A stretch of 64,000 bases of DNA from Cognatundibacterium crateris. Its GTDB lineage: Bacteria; Pseudomonadota; Gammaproteobacteria; Burkholderiales; Burkholderiaceae_D. Position 1 is the stretch's first letter. Each line of letters begins with the position of its first letter. The stretch is taken from positions 1 through 64,000 of the forward strand of contig NZ_JAABOS010000001.1 of NCBI RefSeq assembly GCF_010078235.1, in the 5' to 3' direction. Below, in pieces: positions 8,709 to 17,826 of the stretch. The notes under the pieces are model-generated. The model worked only from the letters and a program-made list of their open reading frames with translations. It had not been told where the DNA came from and searched no databases. A program made the translations under genes and the position numbers.

Positions 8709-9595
8709 GGGCGTTCGCCACCTTGCATGCGCAACTGGATGTCGTTTAACACCGGCAGCAATTGTGCGACGCTGTCGATCAGGTAATGCGCGCCAGCCTG
8801 TGCCAGTAACTGACCTGCATACTGGCGTTTTTTATCCTTCAGACTGGCATCTGCAGCTTCAAATTCTGCCAGGCTGAAACCCGCTTCATTACCCGATAAA
8901 ACCAGACCTACCGTCCACATGCCGGCATTGAGGCCTTCTGCAATGCCAGGCACGGTATCATCGACCTTGACGCAGGCAGCGACATCTGTGATGCCCAGTG
9001 CGATCACGTTTTGCAAGGCCATCCACGGTCCCGGACGCGCACCGGCCGCCAGATCATCCGCCGCTACCGCACAGTCGACGGTAATGCCAGCCTGGCTCGC
9101 GTGTGGCAACAAGGTATTCATGACCTGACGTGGATAGCCAGAGCAGGAACCTATTTTGATTTGCCGCTCACGCAGAGCCTGCAAAGTCTCCAGTGCGCCC
9201 GGTATCGGTGCTGAATATTGTGCGACCTGGCTGATCTGCATAGGCATAAAACTTTCGTAAATATGATCGATCTGCGCTTCGGTGGCGCTGCTGCCAAATT
9301 GTGCGAGCCAACGCTGTTCCACAGCCGGGATGCGGGTAATAGCACGGATATGATCCCGCTTCGCCATCCCCATCGGTACCCGCGCTTCCGCCAGTGAGAT
9401 CTGGAAGCCATAAGCGGCAAATGCATCAACCAGTACCTGAGTCGGTGCGAACGAGCCAAAGTCGACCAGGGTGCCAGCCCAGTCAAAAATTACGGCTTGC
9501 AGGGGACCGCTGTAGCGGCGCTGATAGCGATAAGGGTGTTGAACTGCAGCGTCAATAACATCGCTGATGGCGGCTTGCGGAGTCTGTGTAGTCAT
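8705..9595 (-). CDS. phnX: Phosphonoacetaldehyde hydrolase (phosphonatase)
   Basis: HAD-superfamily enzyme of 296 residues that hydrolyses phosphonoacetaldehyde to acetaldehyde and phosphate. The nucleophile motif is AVIFDWAGTLVDFG (Asp38), and the cap domain contains MGMAKRDHIRAI, whose Lys79 fits the Schiff-base lysine typical of PhnX. Later motifs GSCSGYPRQV and KVDDTVPGI supply the remaining HAD loops. The ATG at 9595 is preceded by AAGGAA at a normal distance. Compared with typical PhnX there is an extra N-terminal segment of about 25 residues. It acts directly after PhnW. Confidence 0.95.
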   Translation of the reverse strand: MTTQTPQAAISDVIDAAVQHPYRYQRRYSGPLQAVIFDWAGTLVDFGSFAPTQVLVDAFAAYGFQISLAEARVPMGMAKRDHIRAITRIPAVEQRWLAQFGSSATEAQIDHIYESFMPMQISQVAQYSAPIPGALETLQALRERQIKIGSCSGYPRQVMNTLLPHASQAGITVDCAVAADDLAAGARPGPWMALQNVIALGITDVAACVKVDDTVPGIAEGLNAGMWTVGLVLSGNEAGFSLAEFEAADASLKDKKRQYAGQLLAQAGAHYLIDSVAQLLPVLNDIQLRMQGGERP

Positions 9596-9662
9596 ACTGA
9601 GTTTCCTTAAATTTGAAATTGGTAGTTTGTGTGGGATCACAGCCGTGAGCTGAGCTGCTTTT

Positions 9663-10772
9663 TCATTGTTCTTTCGGGATGCCCATCTGTGCTAAGGCAT
9701 CTGCAATGGCTGCCAGCGCGCCGTCCAGATCGGCCACTTGTATCGCGCCGATACAGCCTATGCGGAAGCTCTCCACTTCAGTCAGTTTGCCCGGATACAG
9801 GATGTAGCCACGCTGTTTGACCAGCTCATAGAACTGCTGGAAGTTCCAGTGTGGATGAGCGGGCGCATGGACTGTCACGATGATGGGTGCCTGAATCTCA
9901 GCGGGCAGGAAAGAGCGCAAGCCCAGACGCTGCAAGCCTTGCAGCAGGTGGTCGCACAGTTGCTGGTAACGCGCCAGTCTGCCGGTTTGCGCGCCAGCTT
10001 GCTGGTACTGCTCCAGTGCGCTGGCCAGCGCCGCGACGACATGGGTAGGCGGGGTGTAACGCCACTGGCCGGTACGCTGCATATACGTCCATTGCTGGTA
10101 CAGATCGAGCGACAGTGAATGGCTATTGCCTTCCGCTTCCATTAATGCGCTACGGCGGGCCAGTACGAAGCCCATGCCCGGTACGCCTTCCAGACATTTA
10201 TTACTACTCGCAATCACCGCATCAAAGCGCAGGCTGCGGCTATCGAGTGGTAAGGCGCCGAAGGCACTCATGGCATCGATGATCAGACGGCGGCCGGCAG
10301 CATGTACGATGTCAGCGATTTGCTGCAGCGGATTCAGGATGCCGGTACTGGTTTCTACATAAATCACGCCGACATGGCTGATCTCAGGATGAGCTGCCAG
10401 ATAGCTGCGTAATTGTTCGGTATCGATGGCCTCGGTTTCGCCTGCATCCAGCACGGCGCAGGCGCGCCCCATCATCTGGGTCAGCTGTGCCATGCGCTTG
10501 CCGTAAGCACCATTCACCAGTACCAGCAATTTGCCGTCTTTAGGCAGCAGGCTGCCAATCGCGGCTTCGACCGCAAAGGTGCCCGAGCCTTGCAAGGGAA
10601 CGCAGACAAATTCGTCGTCAGCCGGATTTATAATGGCGAGTAATTGCTGGCAGACGCTGGCGGTCAGACGATTAAAATCAGCATCCCAGGAACCATAATC
10701 ATGCAGCATGGCGGTTTTGGTTGCCAGGCTGGTGGTCAGCGGGCCGGGGGTGAGCAGGATGGGATCACGCAT
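9663..10772 (-). CDS. phnW: 2-aminoethylphosphonate--pyruvate transaminase
   Basis: 369-residue class V aminotransferase that converts AEP and pyruvate to phosphonoacetaldehyde and alanine. The N-terminus [10 protein letters not shown], the PLP-contacting Asp in [10 protein letters not shown] (about 166) and the Schiff-base Lys in [11 protein letters not shown] (about 192) identify PhnW. AAGGAG lies before the ATG, and the stop of the permease gene (TGA) is one base upstream of this start, so translation is coupled. Length is normal for the family. Confidence 0.96.
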   Translation of the reverse strand: MRDPILLTPGPLTTSLATKTAMLHDYGSWDADFNRLTASVCQQLLAIINPADDEFVCVPLQGSGTFAVEAAIGSLLPKDGKLLVLVNGAYGKRMAQLTQMMGRACAVLDAGETEAIDTEQLRSYLAAHPEISHVGVIYVETSTGILNPLQQIADIVHAAGRRLIIDAMSAFGALPLDSRSLRFDAVIASSNKCLEGVPGMGFVLARRSALMEAEGNSHSLSLDLYQQWTYMQRTGQWRYTPPTHVVAALASALEQYQQAGAQTGRLARYQQLCDHLLQGLQRLGLRSFLPAEIQAPIIVTVHAPAHPHWNFQQFYELVKQRGYILYPGKLTEVESFRIGCIGAIQVADLDGALAAIADALAQMGIPKEQ

Positions 10773-10773
10773 A

Positions 10774-12528
10774 TCAGGACTCCTTGGTAAGTGGTTGTTG
10801 CCAACGGCGATGACGGTTTTCGAGCAGGCCAGTCAGCATTTGCAAAATCAGGTTGATGAATAATGAGGTCACAACGATCAGGGTCGCCATTGCTGCTGCA
10901 GCAGCGGTATCTCCGGCATCATCCATATTCAGTACTGATACCGATGCCAGCACGGTGTCCGGGCTGTACAGGAAAATCACGCAGCTGACCGTGGTCATGG
11001 CAGAGACAAAGAAATAGCGGAATACGTCAATCAGCGCAGGCAGGCACAGGGGCAGGGTGATGCGCCAGAACAGGGTAAGCCAGCTGCGCCCCATACTCTG
11101 GCCTGCGGCCTCAAATTCCTTGTCCAGCTTGCGTAATTGCGTACTCAGGGTCAGGTAGGCGGTAGTGTAAAAGTGCATGATGGTCGCCATTACCATCAGA
11201 CTCATGCCGCCATACAGGAAGTGCAGCGGATGCGCAGGCTGATTGAAGCAGAAAATATAGCCCAGACCCAGTACCATGCCGGGTATCGCCATCGGCCACC
11301 ATGCCAGTTGTTGCAGGCAGCGGCTGAGCCAGTGCTGGCTGAATTTTTTCAGGCTCAGATAGCTGCTCACCGTGACCAGCACCGTGCCACCCAGCGCGGT
11401 CAGCAAGGCCAGTTGCAGGCTGTTCAGAAAGGCTGACCAGCCACCGCCATCGACCGCATCAAAATTGAAATGACGCAGTGTGAGTTCCATTTGATATGGC
11501 CACAAACGGATCAGCGCTGCATAAATGCCGGTGCCAAACAGAGCCAGCACAAACAACAGCATCAAAGCGCAAAGCAAGCCCAGCAGCGCATCACGCCAGA
11601 CATTGCGCCGTATTTGTAAAGTCAGGCTGCGTGCGCTCAGACCGGCTTCCGGGCGACTGGCGGTATAGCGTTCCAGTGCAAAGCTCAGCAAGGCCGGGGT
11701 CAGCAGTAGCAGTCCTATCACCGCACCCTGAGAAAAATTCTGCTGGCCGATGACTTGTTTATAGGCTTCCAGTGCCAGCGTCTGGGTCTGGCCGCCTATC
11801 ACTTTAGGAACGCCAAAATCCGTCACCACCATCGTCAATACCAACAGCGCGACCGACAATAAGGCAAAGCGTATACCGGGCAAAGTAATGCTGAAAAACT
11901 GGCGCATGCGGCTGGCGCCCAGGCTTTGCGCTGCTTCGTAAAGGCGTGCGTCGGCCACGCTGAGCGCGGTGCTGAGGATCAGGATGGCATGCGGCAGCGT
12001 GTAAAACACCTCGCCGATGACGATGCCTATCGGCCCGTAAATACTGTGTGATCCCAGCCAGGATTTCAGTAAGCCCTGATTGCCAAATAAATAGACCAGA
12101 GAAATCGCAGGCATCAGCGAAGGGCATAACATAGGCAAGAGCAGCAAGCCACGTAATTGGCGGCGCAGCGGCAAGGCCGAACGCATCAGCGCAAAGGCCG
12201 CCAGCAAGGCAACAGGTAACACGATGGCCAGCGTGATCAGCGCCAGTTGCAGACTGCTGGCGGCTGCCTGCCAGATTCTTGCTTCGCTGAGTACAGCAAA
12301 GAAATGCTGCAAGCCTATCCATTCGCCAGCCTGATTTTGCAGCGCTTTTTGCAGTATGCTCAATACTGGCCAGACCAAAAAGAGCAGCAGTAAAGCCGCC
12401 GCTAAGATCAGCAAGAGTTTGCCGAATGCGTCGCTCCAGGCGTGCGATGAGATGGAGCGCAACAATGCAGATGTTGATGGCGTTTGCATGGCGTCCGCCG
12501 TCTGCAGCGTCGTTCTGGGCGCGTTCAT
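10774..12528 (-). CDS. AEP ABC transporter permease, two permease modules fused
   Basis: 584 residues holding two copies of the binding-protein-dependent transport permease domain, each with about six membrane segments. The first has its coupling loop around [21 protein letters not shown], the second around [21 protein letters not shown]. Such fused permeases are known in the putative AEP transporter family (PhnU2 type). The ATG at 12528 overlaps the ATPase stop (ATGA). It lies between the ATPase and phnW, so it forms the channel for AEP import with the two upstream genes. Confidence 0.92.
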   Translation of the reverse strand: MNAPRTTLQTADAMQTPSTSALLRSISSHAWSDAFGKLLLILAAALLLLFLVWPVLSILQKALQNQAGEWIGLQHFFAVLSEARIWQAAASSLQLALITLAIVLPVALLAAFALMRSALPLRRQLRGLLLLPMLCPSLMPAISLVYLFGNQGLLKSWLGSHSIYGPIGIVIGEVFYTLPHAILILSTALSVADARLYEAAQSLGASRMRQFFSITLPGIRFALLSVALLVLTMVVTDFGVPKVIGGQTQTLALEAYKQVIGQQNFSQGAVIGLLLLTPALLSFALERYTASRPEAGLSARSLTLQIRRNVWRDALLGLLCALMLLFVLALFGTGIYAALIRLWPYQMELTLRHFNFDAVDGGGWSAFLNSLQLALLTALGGTVLVTVSSYLSLKKFSQHWLSRCLQQLAWWPMAIPGMVLGLGYIFCFNQPAHPLHFLYGGMSLMVMATIMHFYTTAYLTLSTQLRKLDKEFEAAGQSMGRSWLTLFWRITLPLCLPALIDVFRYFFVSAMTTVSCVIFLYSPDTVLASVSVLNMDDAGDTAAAAAMATLIVVTSLFINLILQMLTGLLENRHRRWQQPLTKES

Positions 12529-13673
12529 GCAGACTCCGTGTCGAATACGGTCAGGCTGGCTGGCGGTAAATGCGCGCACACCATTTGTCCGGCCACCAGC
12601 TGGCTATAGGCGGGATCACGCTGATGTAACTCCACCTCAAAGCGGATATCACGTTGCTTGCACAAAGACAGGGTGGCACGGCGGCGGCCAGCCAGAAAAT
12701 CCACTCTTTCGACTATCGCCATCCATTGATTGGCTTGCTGGCTGTGCGCCTGCCATTCGCTTTGTATCTGCACATGCTCAGGACGGCAGAATACTTCCAG
12801 CTGTTGTTTGCCTGGTGTCGCTGTTGCATGCAGCTGCAGCGTTTCACCGGCCAGTTGCCAGTGCTCGCTCTGATGCTGCGTGATTGGAAACCAGTTGCAG
12901 CGTCCGACAAAATCAGCCACAAAACGATTTGCAGGCTGGTGGTAGATTTGCTCGGGTGTGCCGCTCTGTACGATGCGTCCCTGATGCATGACCGCGATGG
13001 TATCTGACAGCGCAGCGGCTTCATCCTGATCATGTGTCACCATGATTGTGGTGACGCCTAGTTTTTCTTGCAGGCGGCGCAGCTCGGCCTGCAAATGATC
13101 GCGCACCTGCGCATCCAGTGCCGACAATGGCTCATCCAGCAATAACAGGCTGGGCGCAGTCGCCAATGCACGCGCCAGTGCCACTCTTTGCTGCTGGCCA
13201 CCTGATAGTTGTGCCGGATAGCGTTGTTGTATGCCTTGCAGGCCGATCAGATCCAGTAATTCATCAACCCGTCTTTGTTTAGCATGACGGCTGTCGCGCA
13301 AAGCAAATGCGATATTGTCACTGACATTCAGATTGGGGAATAAAGCATAGGATTGAAACACGATGCCGTAATGACGCTCAGCCGGTGGCAAGCATGAAAT
13401 GTCACGGTTACCCATCAGGATTTGCCCCTGATCTTGCTGCTCCAGACCAGCGATGATACGCAGCAGTGTGGTTTTGCCACAGCCGGATGGCCCCAGCAGG
13501 CACAGGAATTCGCCTTTGCGTATATCCAGGCTGATGTGATCCAGTACCTTGGTTGTGCCAAATTGCTTGCTGATATCGCGGCAGCGCAGCCAGGCTTCTG
13601 TGTGAGGCTGCGCTAATGGTGCGCTCTGTGCTGACTGTGCTGACTGTACTGTCGGCAGATCGTGTAAATGCAT
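12525..13673 (-). CDS. AEP ABC transporter ATP-binding protein
   Basis: 382 residues. ABC motifs are Walker A GPSGCGKTT, signature LSGGQQQR, Walker B LLLLDEPLSALD and the H-loop MVTHDQDEA, followed by a TOBE-type C-terminal domain from about 280, as in CUT1/ferric-iron type importers. AGGAAA precedes the ATG. The N-terminus is odd: residues 10-20 are an AQS repeat encoded by a 9-bp tandem repeat at 13627-13653. It works with the fused permease downstream and the binding protein upstream. Confidence 0.93.
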   Translation of the reverse strand: MHLHDLPTVQSAQSAQSAPLAQPHTEAWLRCRDISKQFGTTKVLDHISLDIRKGEFLCLLGPSGCGKTTLLRIIAGLEQQDQGQILMGNRDISCLPPAERHYGIVFQSYALFPNLNVSDNIAFALRDSRHAKQRRVDELLDLIGLQGIQQRYPAQLSGGQQQRVALARALATAPSLLLLDEPLSALDAQVRDHLQAELRRLQEKLGVTTIMVTHDQDEAAALSDTIAVMHQGRIVQSGTPEQIYHQPANRFVADFVGRCNWFPITQHQSEHWQLAGETLQLHATATPGKQQLEVFCRPEHVQIQSEWQAHSQQANQWMAIVERVDFLAGRRRATLSLCKQRDIRFEVELHQRDPAYSQLVAGQMVCAHLPPASLTVFDTESA

Positions 13674-13688
13674 AATTTTTTCCTGAAC

Positions 13689-13710
13689 AGCGTGCTTTGC
13701 ATAGCACGCT
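13689..13710 (-). other. Intercistronic hairpin between binding protein and ATPase genes
   Basis: AGCGTGCT and AGCACGCT form a perfect 8-bp stem with a 6-base loop. With the second hairpin at 13777-13800 it lies in the 138-bp gap after the binding-protein gene. No U-tract follows on the minus strand, so an mRNA-stabilising or partial-termination role is more likely than full termination. Confidence 0.5.
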
Positions 13711-13776
13711 GCGCTGACTCATGTTGACGCAACAGACCAGACGCGGAGGCTGTCCACGCCTGCCTGCGACGGCTGC

Positions 13777-13800
13777 TTGCCGGGCAATCTGGCCCGGCAA
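13777..13800 (-). other. Hairpin just after the binding-protein gene
   Basis: TTGCCGGGC and GCCCGGCAA form a perfect 9-bp stem with a 6-base loop, 11 bp beyond the stop of the binding-protein gene. There is no run of T after it on the minus strand. Such elements often protect the upstream message so that binding protein exceeds the other transporter subunits. Confidence 0.5.
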
Positions 13801-13811
13801 GGCCTGCTGCT

Positions 13812-14843
13812 TTATTTGCTGACTGGTTTCGGTTCGGTTTTGGCGTCGTAACGCTTGCTCCATTCTTTCAGGATGCGTTCACGCTGTTCCGCGGCCCAGC
13901 GCAAGTCCTGCTTGATCAGCAGTTGCTCATAATTGGCAGGGATGTAGGCATTGGGTTTGGCGACGCCTGGATAGGCCACGATGGCGAAGTTCTTTTCATA
14001 CTGTTCATTGGCCGAACGCGATGCCGCCCAGTCGGCCAGTTTGCGTGCTGCTTCCGGAAATTTTGTGCCCTTCATGATGGCAGTCGCTTCCAGATCCCAG
14101 CCCAGACCTTCTTTTGGAAAAATCAGGTCTATCGGTGCGCCGGATTCTTTCAGCTTGGCAGCACGATATTCAAACGCGATCCCGATAGGGAATTCGCCAG
14201 CTGCGGCTTGCTTACAAGGTTTGGAGCCGGAGTGCGTATATTGCGCGATATTCTCATGCAGCTTGTCCATATACGACCAGCCTTCCTGTTCGCCAAACAA
14301 ATGCAGCCAGGCAGTCACATCAAAATAGCCGGTGCCACTGGAGGCTGGATTTGGCATCACGATGCGGCCTTTGTATTCAGGCTTGAGCAAGTCTTTCCAG
14401 CTTTCCGGTTTTTTCAATCCCAGTTTGGCTGCTTCAACAGTGTTAAAGCACAAGGTCGCACCCCAAACATCCATGCCTACCCAGGCTGGCGGGTTCGCGC
14501 TGTCTACATAGTTTTTGCTGAGCTTGGCGACGTCTTTCGGTGCATAGTGCTGCAGCATGCCTTCTTTATCCAGAATCAGCAGCGAGCTGGCCGCCACCCC
14601 CAACACCACATCCGCTTGCGGCGCAGCTTTTTCAGCCAGCAGCTTGGCCGTGATGATGCCGGTGGAATCACGCACCCATTTGATTTTCACATCCGGATAT
14701 TCTTTTTCAAACTGCGCCTGATACGCCTTGAGCTGATCGGCTTCCAGTGCCGTGTACACGGTCAGTGTGGTATTGGCCAGCGCGTTAGCGCATTGCAGCG
14801 ACAGCAGAGTGGCACAGCTGAGTACAAATTTTCGCAAAGTCAT
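13812..14843 (-). CDS. AEP ABC transporter substrate-binding protein
   Basis: 343 residues: an Sec signal peptide (about 1-23, ending ANALA) and a periplasmic binding fold of the iron/AEP type (LTVYTALEADQLKAYQ, VRDSTGIITAKLLAEK, VMPNPASSGTG). The start at 14843 is supported by AAGGAA upstream. It is the first gene of the minus-strand operon running through the ATPase, permease, phnW, phnX, FAD enzyme and GntR regulator. The AEP assignment rests on the family type and on linkage to phnWX; the same fold also binds ferric iron in other systems. Confidence 0.92.
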   Translation of the reverse strand: MTLRKFVLSCATLLSLQCANALANTTLTVYTALEADQLKAYQAQFEKEYPDVKIKWVRDSTGIITAKLLAEKAAPQADVVLGVAASSLLILDKEGMLQHYAPKDVAKLSKNYVDSANPPAWVGMDVWGATLCFNTVEAAKLGLKKPESWKDLLKPEYKGRIVMPNPASSGTGYFDVTAWLHLFGEQEGWSYMDKLHENIAQYTHSGSKPCKQAAAGEFPIGIAFEYRAAKLKESGAPIDLIFPKEGLGWDLEATAIMKGTKFPEAARKLADWAASRSANEQYEKNFAIVAYPGVAKPNAYIPANYEQLLIKQDLRWAAEQRERILKEWSKRYDAKTEPKPVSK

Positions 14844-15142
14844 GACGGTTTCCTTGTTAGGGTTGAACAGGTGGCGGATAAACACTGCACGCTGCGCACT
14901 GTAACAAGTGAAAATGACAGGCTAATGACATCTAGATGACTTGATATTTCTGTTTGTTTTAAATGATTCTTAGATTCTATTCGGTCTTAGTGATAGCGCC
15001 GCTTGCGGTCGATATAGCGCCATAGTTTTGGCAATTGGCTGCCTGCTCTGTATGGCACAAAGCAGCTTTTTAATGACAGACTATCGCTTGGTCAGCTGCT
15101 GGTGATTTCATCTCGCTGTGTCAGTAACTGGTAAATACGAAC
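14844..15142. other. Intergenic region between AEP operon and toxin-antitoxin operon
   Basis: Divergent promoter region. Apart from the small palindrome near 14929 I see no gene or clear structure. The AEP operon promoter must lie here on the minus strand, but no unambiguous -35/-10 pair stands out. Confidence 0.6.
14926..14941. promoter_or_regulatory. Candidate operator for the PhnF-like GntR regulator
   Basis: CATCTAGATG (14929-14938) is a 10-bp perfect palindrome with a CTAG centre, 85 bp upstream of the first AEP gene. GntR/HutC-type regulators commonly bind short palindromes of this sort. Only one copy is visible, so the call is tentative. Confidence 0.3.
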
Positions 15143-15178
15143 TTGGCTTGATCTTGAAAAAAGTCTATAATGAGACTT
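15143..15178 (+). promoter_or_regulatory. Promoter with embedded inverted repeat, toxin-antitoxin operon
   Basis: TTGGCT (15143-15148) and TATAAT (15166-15171) are spaced by 17 bp. The -10 sits inside the inverted repeat AAGTCT-ATAATG-AGACTT (15161-15178), and a further half site AGACTT follows at 15195-15200. This is the arrangement expected for autorepression by the Xre-family antitoxin. Confidence 0.65.
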
Positions 15179-15271
15179 AATTAAATCCAATGTTAGACTT
15201 TATTGGCTTTGGGTGAAGTGAAATCAGTAGCAGTGGCATGTGCGTTTTTATGGATGAAAGCGGAGGTGAAT

Positions 15272-15799
15272 ATGGCAGTCAGCATCAAAAAAGGTGGCGA
15301 TAAAATAGGCGGTGGTCCGGTCTTGCCACCGATGTCAGGCCTAGCAGTACGCAGCAAATCTTCATCTGCCACCACTGCTGCAACAGAAAAAACTTCAGCC
15401 AAGGTACTGACGATGCCTTTTCGTGGCAATGTGACCGAAGTGATACACCATATGCGCAATGGGGTCAGTGCTGAACTGGTGCCTGTGATTGCGCGTCAGT
15501 TTGGTATGACGCAGGATGGCTTGTTTGAGCAATTGCGTCTGCCGAAAAGCACCATGAAATCCCGCATCAGTAAAAATGGCTTACTGTCTTCTGCTGAGCA
15601 GGACAGAATGTACCGTGCTGACAGAGTCTGGAAGCGCGCTTTGAGTGTGCTGGAAGATGAGTCGGCGGCACGGCAGTGGATACGCGGCGTCAACCGTGCG
15701 CTGGGTGGCGAAACGCCTTTATCGCTACTCGATACCGAGGCGGGTTATGAGCTGGTGCTCGACACCTTAGGAAGGATAGAGTACGGCGTGGTGTCCTGA
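15272..15799 (+). CDS. Xre/MbcA/ParS-type antitoxin (DUF2384)
   Basis: 175 residues. The region around ELVPVIARQFGMTQDGLFEQLRLPKSTMKSRI is an Xre-like helix-turn-helix, and the C-terminus (ARQWIRGVNRALGGETPLSLLDTEAGYELVLDTLGRIEYGV) is the typical toxin-binding domain that ends many RES antitoxins. The ATG at 15272 is preferred because GGAGGT lies six bases before it; longer in-frame starts reach 15203. The stop overlaps the toxin start by one base (TGATG). It should neutralise the RES toxin and repress its own promoter. Confidence 0.9.
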   Translation: MAVSIKKGGDKIGGGPVLPPMSGLAVRSKSSSATTAATEKTSAKVLTMPFRGNVTEVIHHMRNGVSAELVPVIARQFGMTQDGLFEQLRLPKSTMKSRISKNGLLSSAEQDRMYRADRVWKRALSVLEDESAARQWIRGVNRALGGETPLSLLDTEAGYELVLDTLGRIEYGVVS

Positions 15800-16275
15800 T
15801 GTCGGCGCAACTGGTCTGGCGTATCGCTAAACATACGCCACAATACCGCGCCGATGATTTGAGTGGCGGTGGTGCCAAAGCAGTCGGCGGGCGCTGGAAT
15901 GCCAAGGGTAGTGCGGTGGTGTACAGCGCTTCCAGTATTGCACTCGCGACGCTGGAGACACTGGTGCATCTGGGTGACCAGATCGCGATCCGCAATGCCT
16001 TTCTGGTGCAGATCACCATACCGGCTAAAGTCTGGAAAGAACGCGAAGTGATAGAAGCCAGCGAGCTGGATCCGACCTGGCTGGCCGAGCCACCAGGCTC
16101 CGCCAGTATTGATTTTGGTACGCAATGGCTGCAGGGGATGAGCGCGCCGCTGTTGCTGGTGCCATCCATCATCGTGCCGGAAGAATACAATGTGTTGATT
16201 AATCCCGCCCATGCTGCGGCCAGACAAATCAGCGCGACCGTGAAGCGGCAGTTTATTTACGATCCGCGTTTGTGA
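15799..16275 (+). CDS. RES domain toxin
   Basis: 158 residues with the RES fold. The motif Arg-x-n-Tyr-x-n-Glu is visible as GGRWNAKG (Arg32), VVYSAS (Tyr42) and ATLETL (Glu53), the positions linked to NAD+ binding and degradation in characterised RES toxins. Translation is coupled to the antitoxin. RES toxins deplete NAD+ and can act as stress or phage-response modules; such a role here is inference. The unit sits 2.6 kb from the RADAR genes. Confidence 0.92.
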   Translation: MSAQLVWRIAKHTPQYRADDLSGGGAKAVGGRWNAKGSAVVYSASSIALATLETLVHLGDQIAIRNAFLVQITIPAKVWKEREVIEASELDPTWLAEPPGSASIDFGTQWLQGMSAPLLLVPSIIVPEEYNVLINPAHAAARQISATVKRQFIYDPRL

Positions 16276-16332
16276 GCTGATATCAGCTGCGCCTCAACCC
16301 TGATTCAGCTTAACAGCAGCCTCGGATGTAGC

Positions 16333-17022
16333 CTAAGCTGCAGCGCTGGATGCAAGCGCACCCGCCCAGAAATCGCGCAGGCTGGCCAGCAATTCCGTCT
16401 GAAAATCTGGCCGTATCGGTGCAAATTGTGGTGCCGCCAGGATGCGCTGCAAATATTCAGGATAATCCAGCGTCTGCCACAAACCGCGTATCAGCGCATA
16501 AGTGCGCAATAGCAGCGCCACCCCGCGCCCCGCTGGCAACTGCAAAGCCTGATCAACGCGCTGGCCGGTGCTGACCAGGGTCTGGGTCAAGGATGTTTTA
16601 AATTCCAGTAAATACGCTTCACTCAGATTCTGTTCCAGCACGCTGTAGGCCATCGCATCCAGCCGCAGAAACTCAGGATGGGTCGCGATGTATTCGCAGA
16701 CTTCCTGCAGCAAACCATCCAGTCCTTGCGCCAATGCCGCACTCTCCAGATAGCTGCTGATACGGCGCAGTAAGCCATCAAATTCCTGCGCTAACAGCGC
16801 AACAAAAATTTCCTCTTTTGTGCGGAAGTACAGGTAGACCGTGCCTTTCGCGAGGCCGGACGCCTGCGCAATTTGTGCGGCCGAGGGCAGTTGATGGCTG
16901 TCGCGCACAAACAGCTCACGCGCCGCTGCCAGGATGGCGTTGCGGCGTAAGACTTTATCGTCGTCGGACAGGGCTCTTTGCTTCATGGGTGCGTGAGGGT
17001 GGGGGATACAGTGGTCAGACAT
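16333..17022 (-). CDS. TetR family transcriptional regulator
   Basis: 229 residues with a TetR helix-turn-helix at about 30-75 (AILAAARELFVRD, IAQASGLAKGTVYLYFRTKEEIF). It is the last of three minus-strand genes after an SDR and an NAD(P)-binding protein. Two TGAC-N-GTCA palindromes upstream of the first gene are the probable binding sites, giving autoregulation of the whole unit. The start could also be the internal ATG at 16986; neither has a clear Shine-Dalgarno. Confidence 0.9.
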   Translation of the reverse strand: MSDHCIPHPHAPMKQRALSDDDKVLRRNAILAAARELFVRDSHQLPSAAQIAQASGLAKGTVYLYFRTKEEIFVALLAQEFDGLLRRISSYLESAALAQGLDGLLQEVCEYIATHPEFLRLDAMAYSVLEQNLSEAYLLEFKTSLTQTLVSTGQRVDQALQLPAGRGVALLLRTYALIRGLWQTLDYPEYLQRILAAPQFAPIRPDFQTELLASLRDFWAGALASSAAA

Positions 17023-17081
17023 TGTAGCTGTTCTGGGCTATAGCCGCAGCCGTGGCGCACATCACAACGCAATCGCAGCGT

Positions 17082-17804
17082 TCAGCCCTGCAACTGCTCC
17101 GATTCAAGGATCAGCAGCTTAGGCATTGGCGCCGCTTGTTGCGCTGATTCTGCTTTGCCTGCATAAGCCGACTGCGCCAGTCTCAACATCGCGCCTGCCA
17201 CCACCGAAATCCCAACCGGGCGATAACGTGCCGGCAGCAGCCAGCGCAACGGACGCAACACACGCAGCGCAATCGCTTCACCGCTTCTGTGATCCGGCCG
17301 CTGTTGTCCTTCATTGTCGAGTAAAGCAGGACGCACGATGCCCAGCGTGCCAAAGCCCAGCGCCGCCAGATCACGCTCGGTTTCAGCTTTTACCCGCAGA
17401 TAAAATGAGGATGCCTTGAGCGCCGCACCCAGCGACGAGTTATAGACCATGCAGTTCACACCCGCTGCCCGCGCCATCGCCGCACAACGCAGCACCAGAT
17501 CATGATCGGTCTGGTAAAACGCCGCCTGCGAACCCGCAAGCGCCATCGTGGTACCGAGCGCGCACAACAGCACATCAGCCTGCCAGATTGCATCGTCAGC
17601 CTGTAGCTGATTGAAATCACGGATTGGATTGTGCAGGCGGGCATCATCAACAAAGCCAGTCAGCGCACGGCGCGTCGGTGCGCACACCTGGGTTACGCCA
17701 GGCAAGGCCAGCGCTTGCCGTATCAGTGATTGCCCGACCAGCCCGCTGCCGCCCAGTATCAGGATACGCAATTGGCTATTCGTGGCTGTCTGTGAGATTT
17801 GCAT
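17082..17804 (-). CDS. NAD(P)-binding Rossmann protein (atypical SDR)
   Basis: 240 residues with an N-terminal dinucleotide motif (LRILILGGSGLVGQSLIRQA) and a GTMALAGS loop after strand 4, typical of small NAD(P)H-binding, NAD-dependent epimerase-like proteins (YwnB/HTATIP2 group). Active-site residues VYNSSLGA and FYLRVKAETE (Tyr-x3-Lys-like pattern shifted) are seen. The substrate is unknown. AAGG lies before the start. It is 22 bp upstream-coupled to the SDR gene before it. Confidence 0.8.
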   Translation of the reverse strand: MQISQTATNSQLRILILGGSGLVGQSLIRQALALPGVTQVCAPTRRALTGFVDDARLHNPIRDFNQLQADDAIWQADVLLCALGTTMALAGSQAAFYQTDHDLVLRCAAMARAAGVNCMVYNSSLGAALKASSFYLRVKAETERDLAALGFGTLGIVRPALLDNEGQQRPDHRSGEAIALRVLRPLRWLLPARYRPVGISVVAGAMLRLAQSAYAGKAESAQQAAPMPKLLILESEQLQG

Positions 17805-17826
17805 GATGCCTTCGGCTCCGTGGGTT

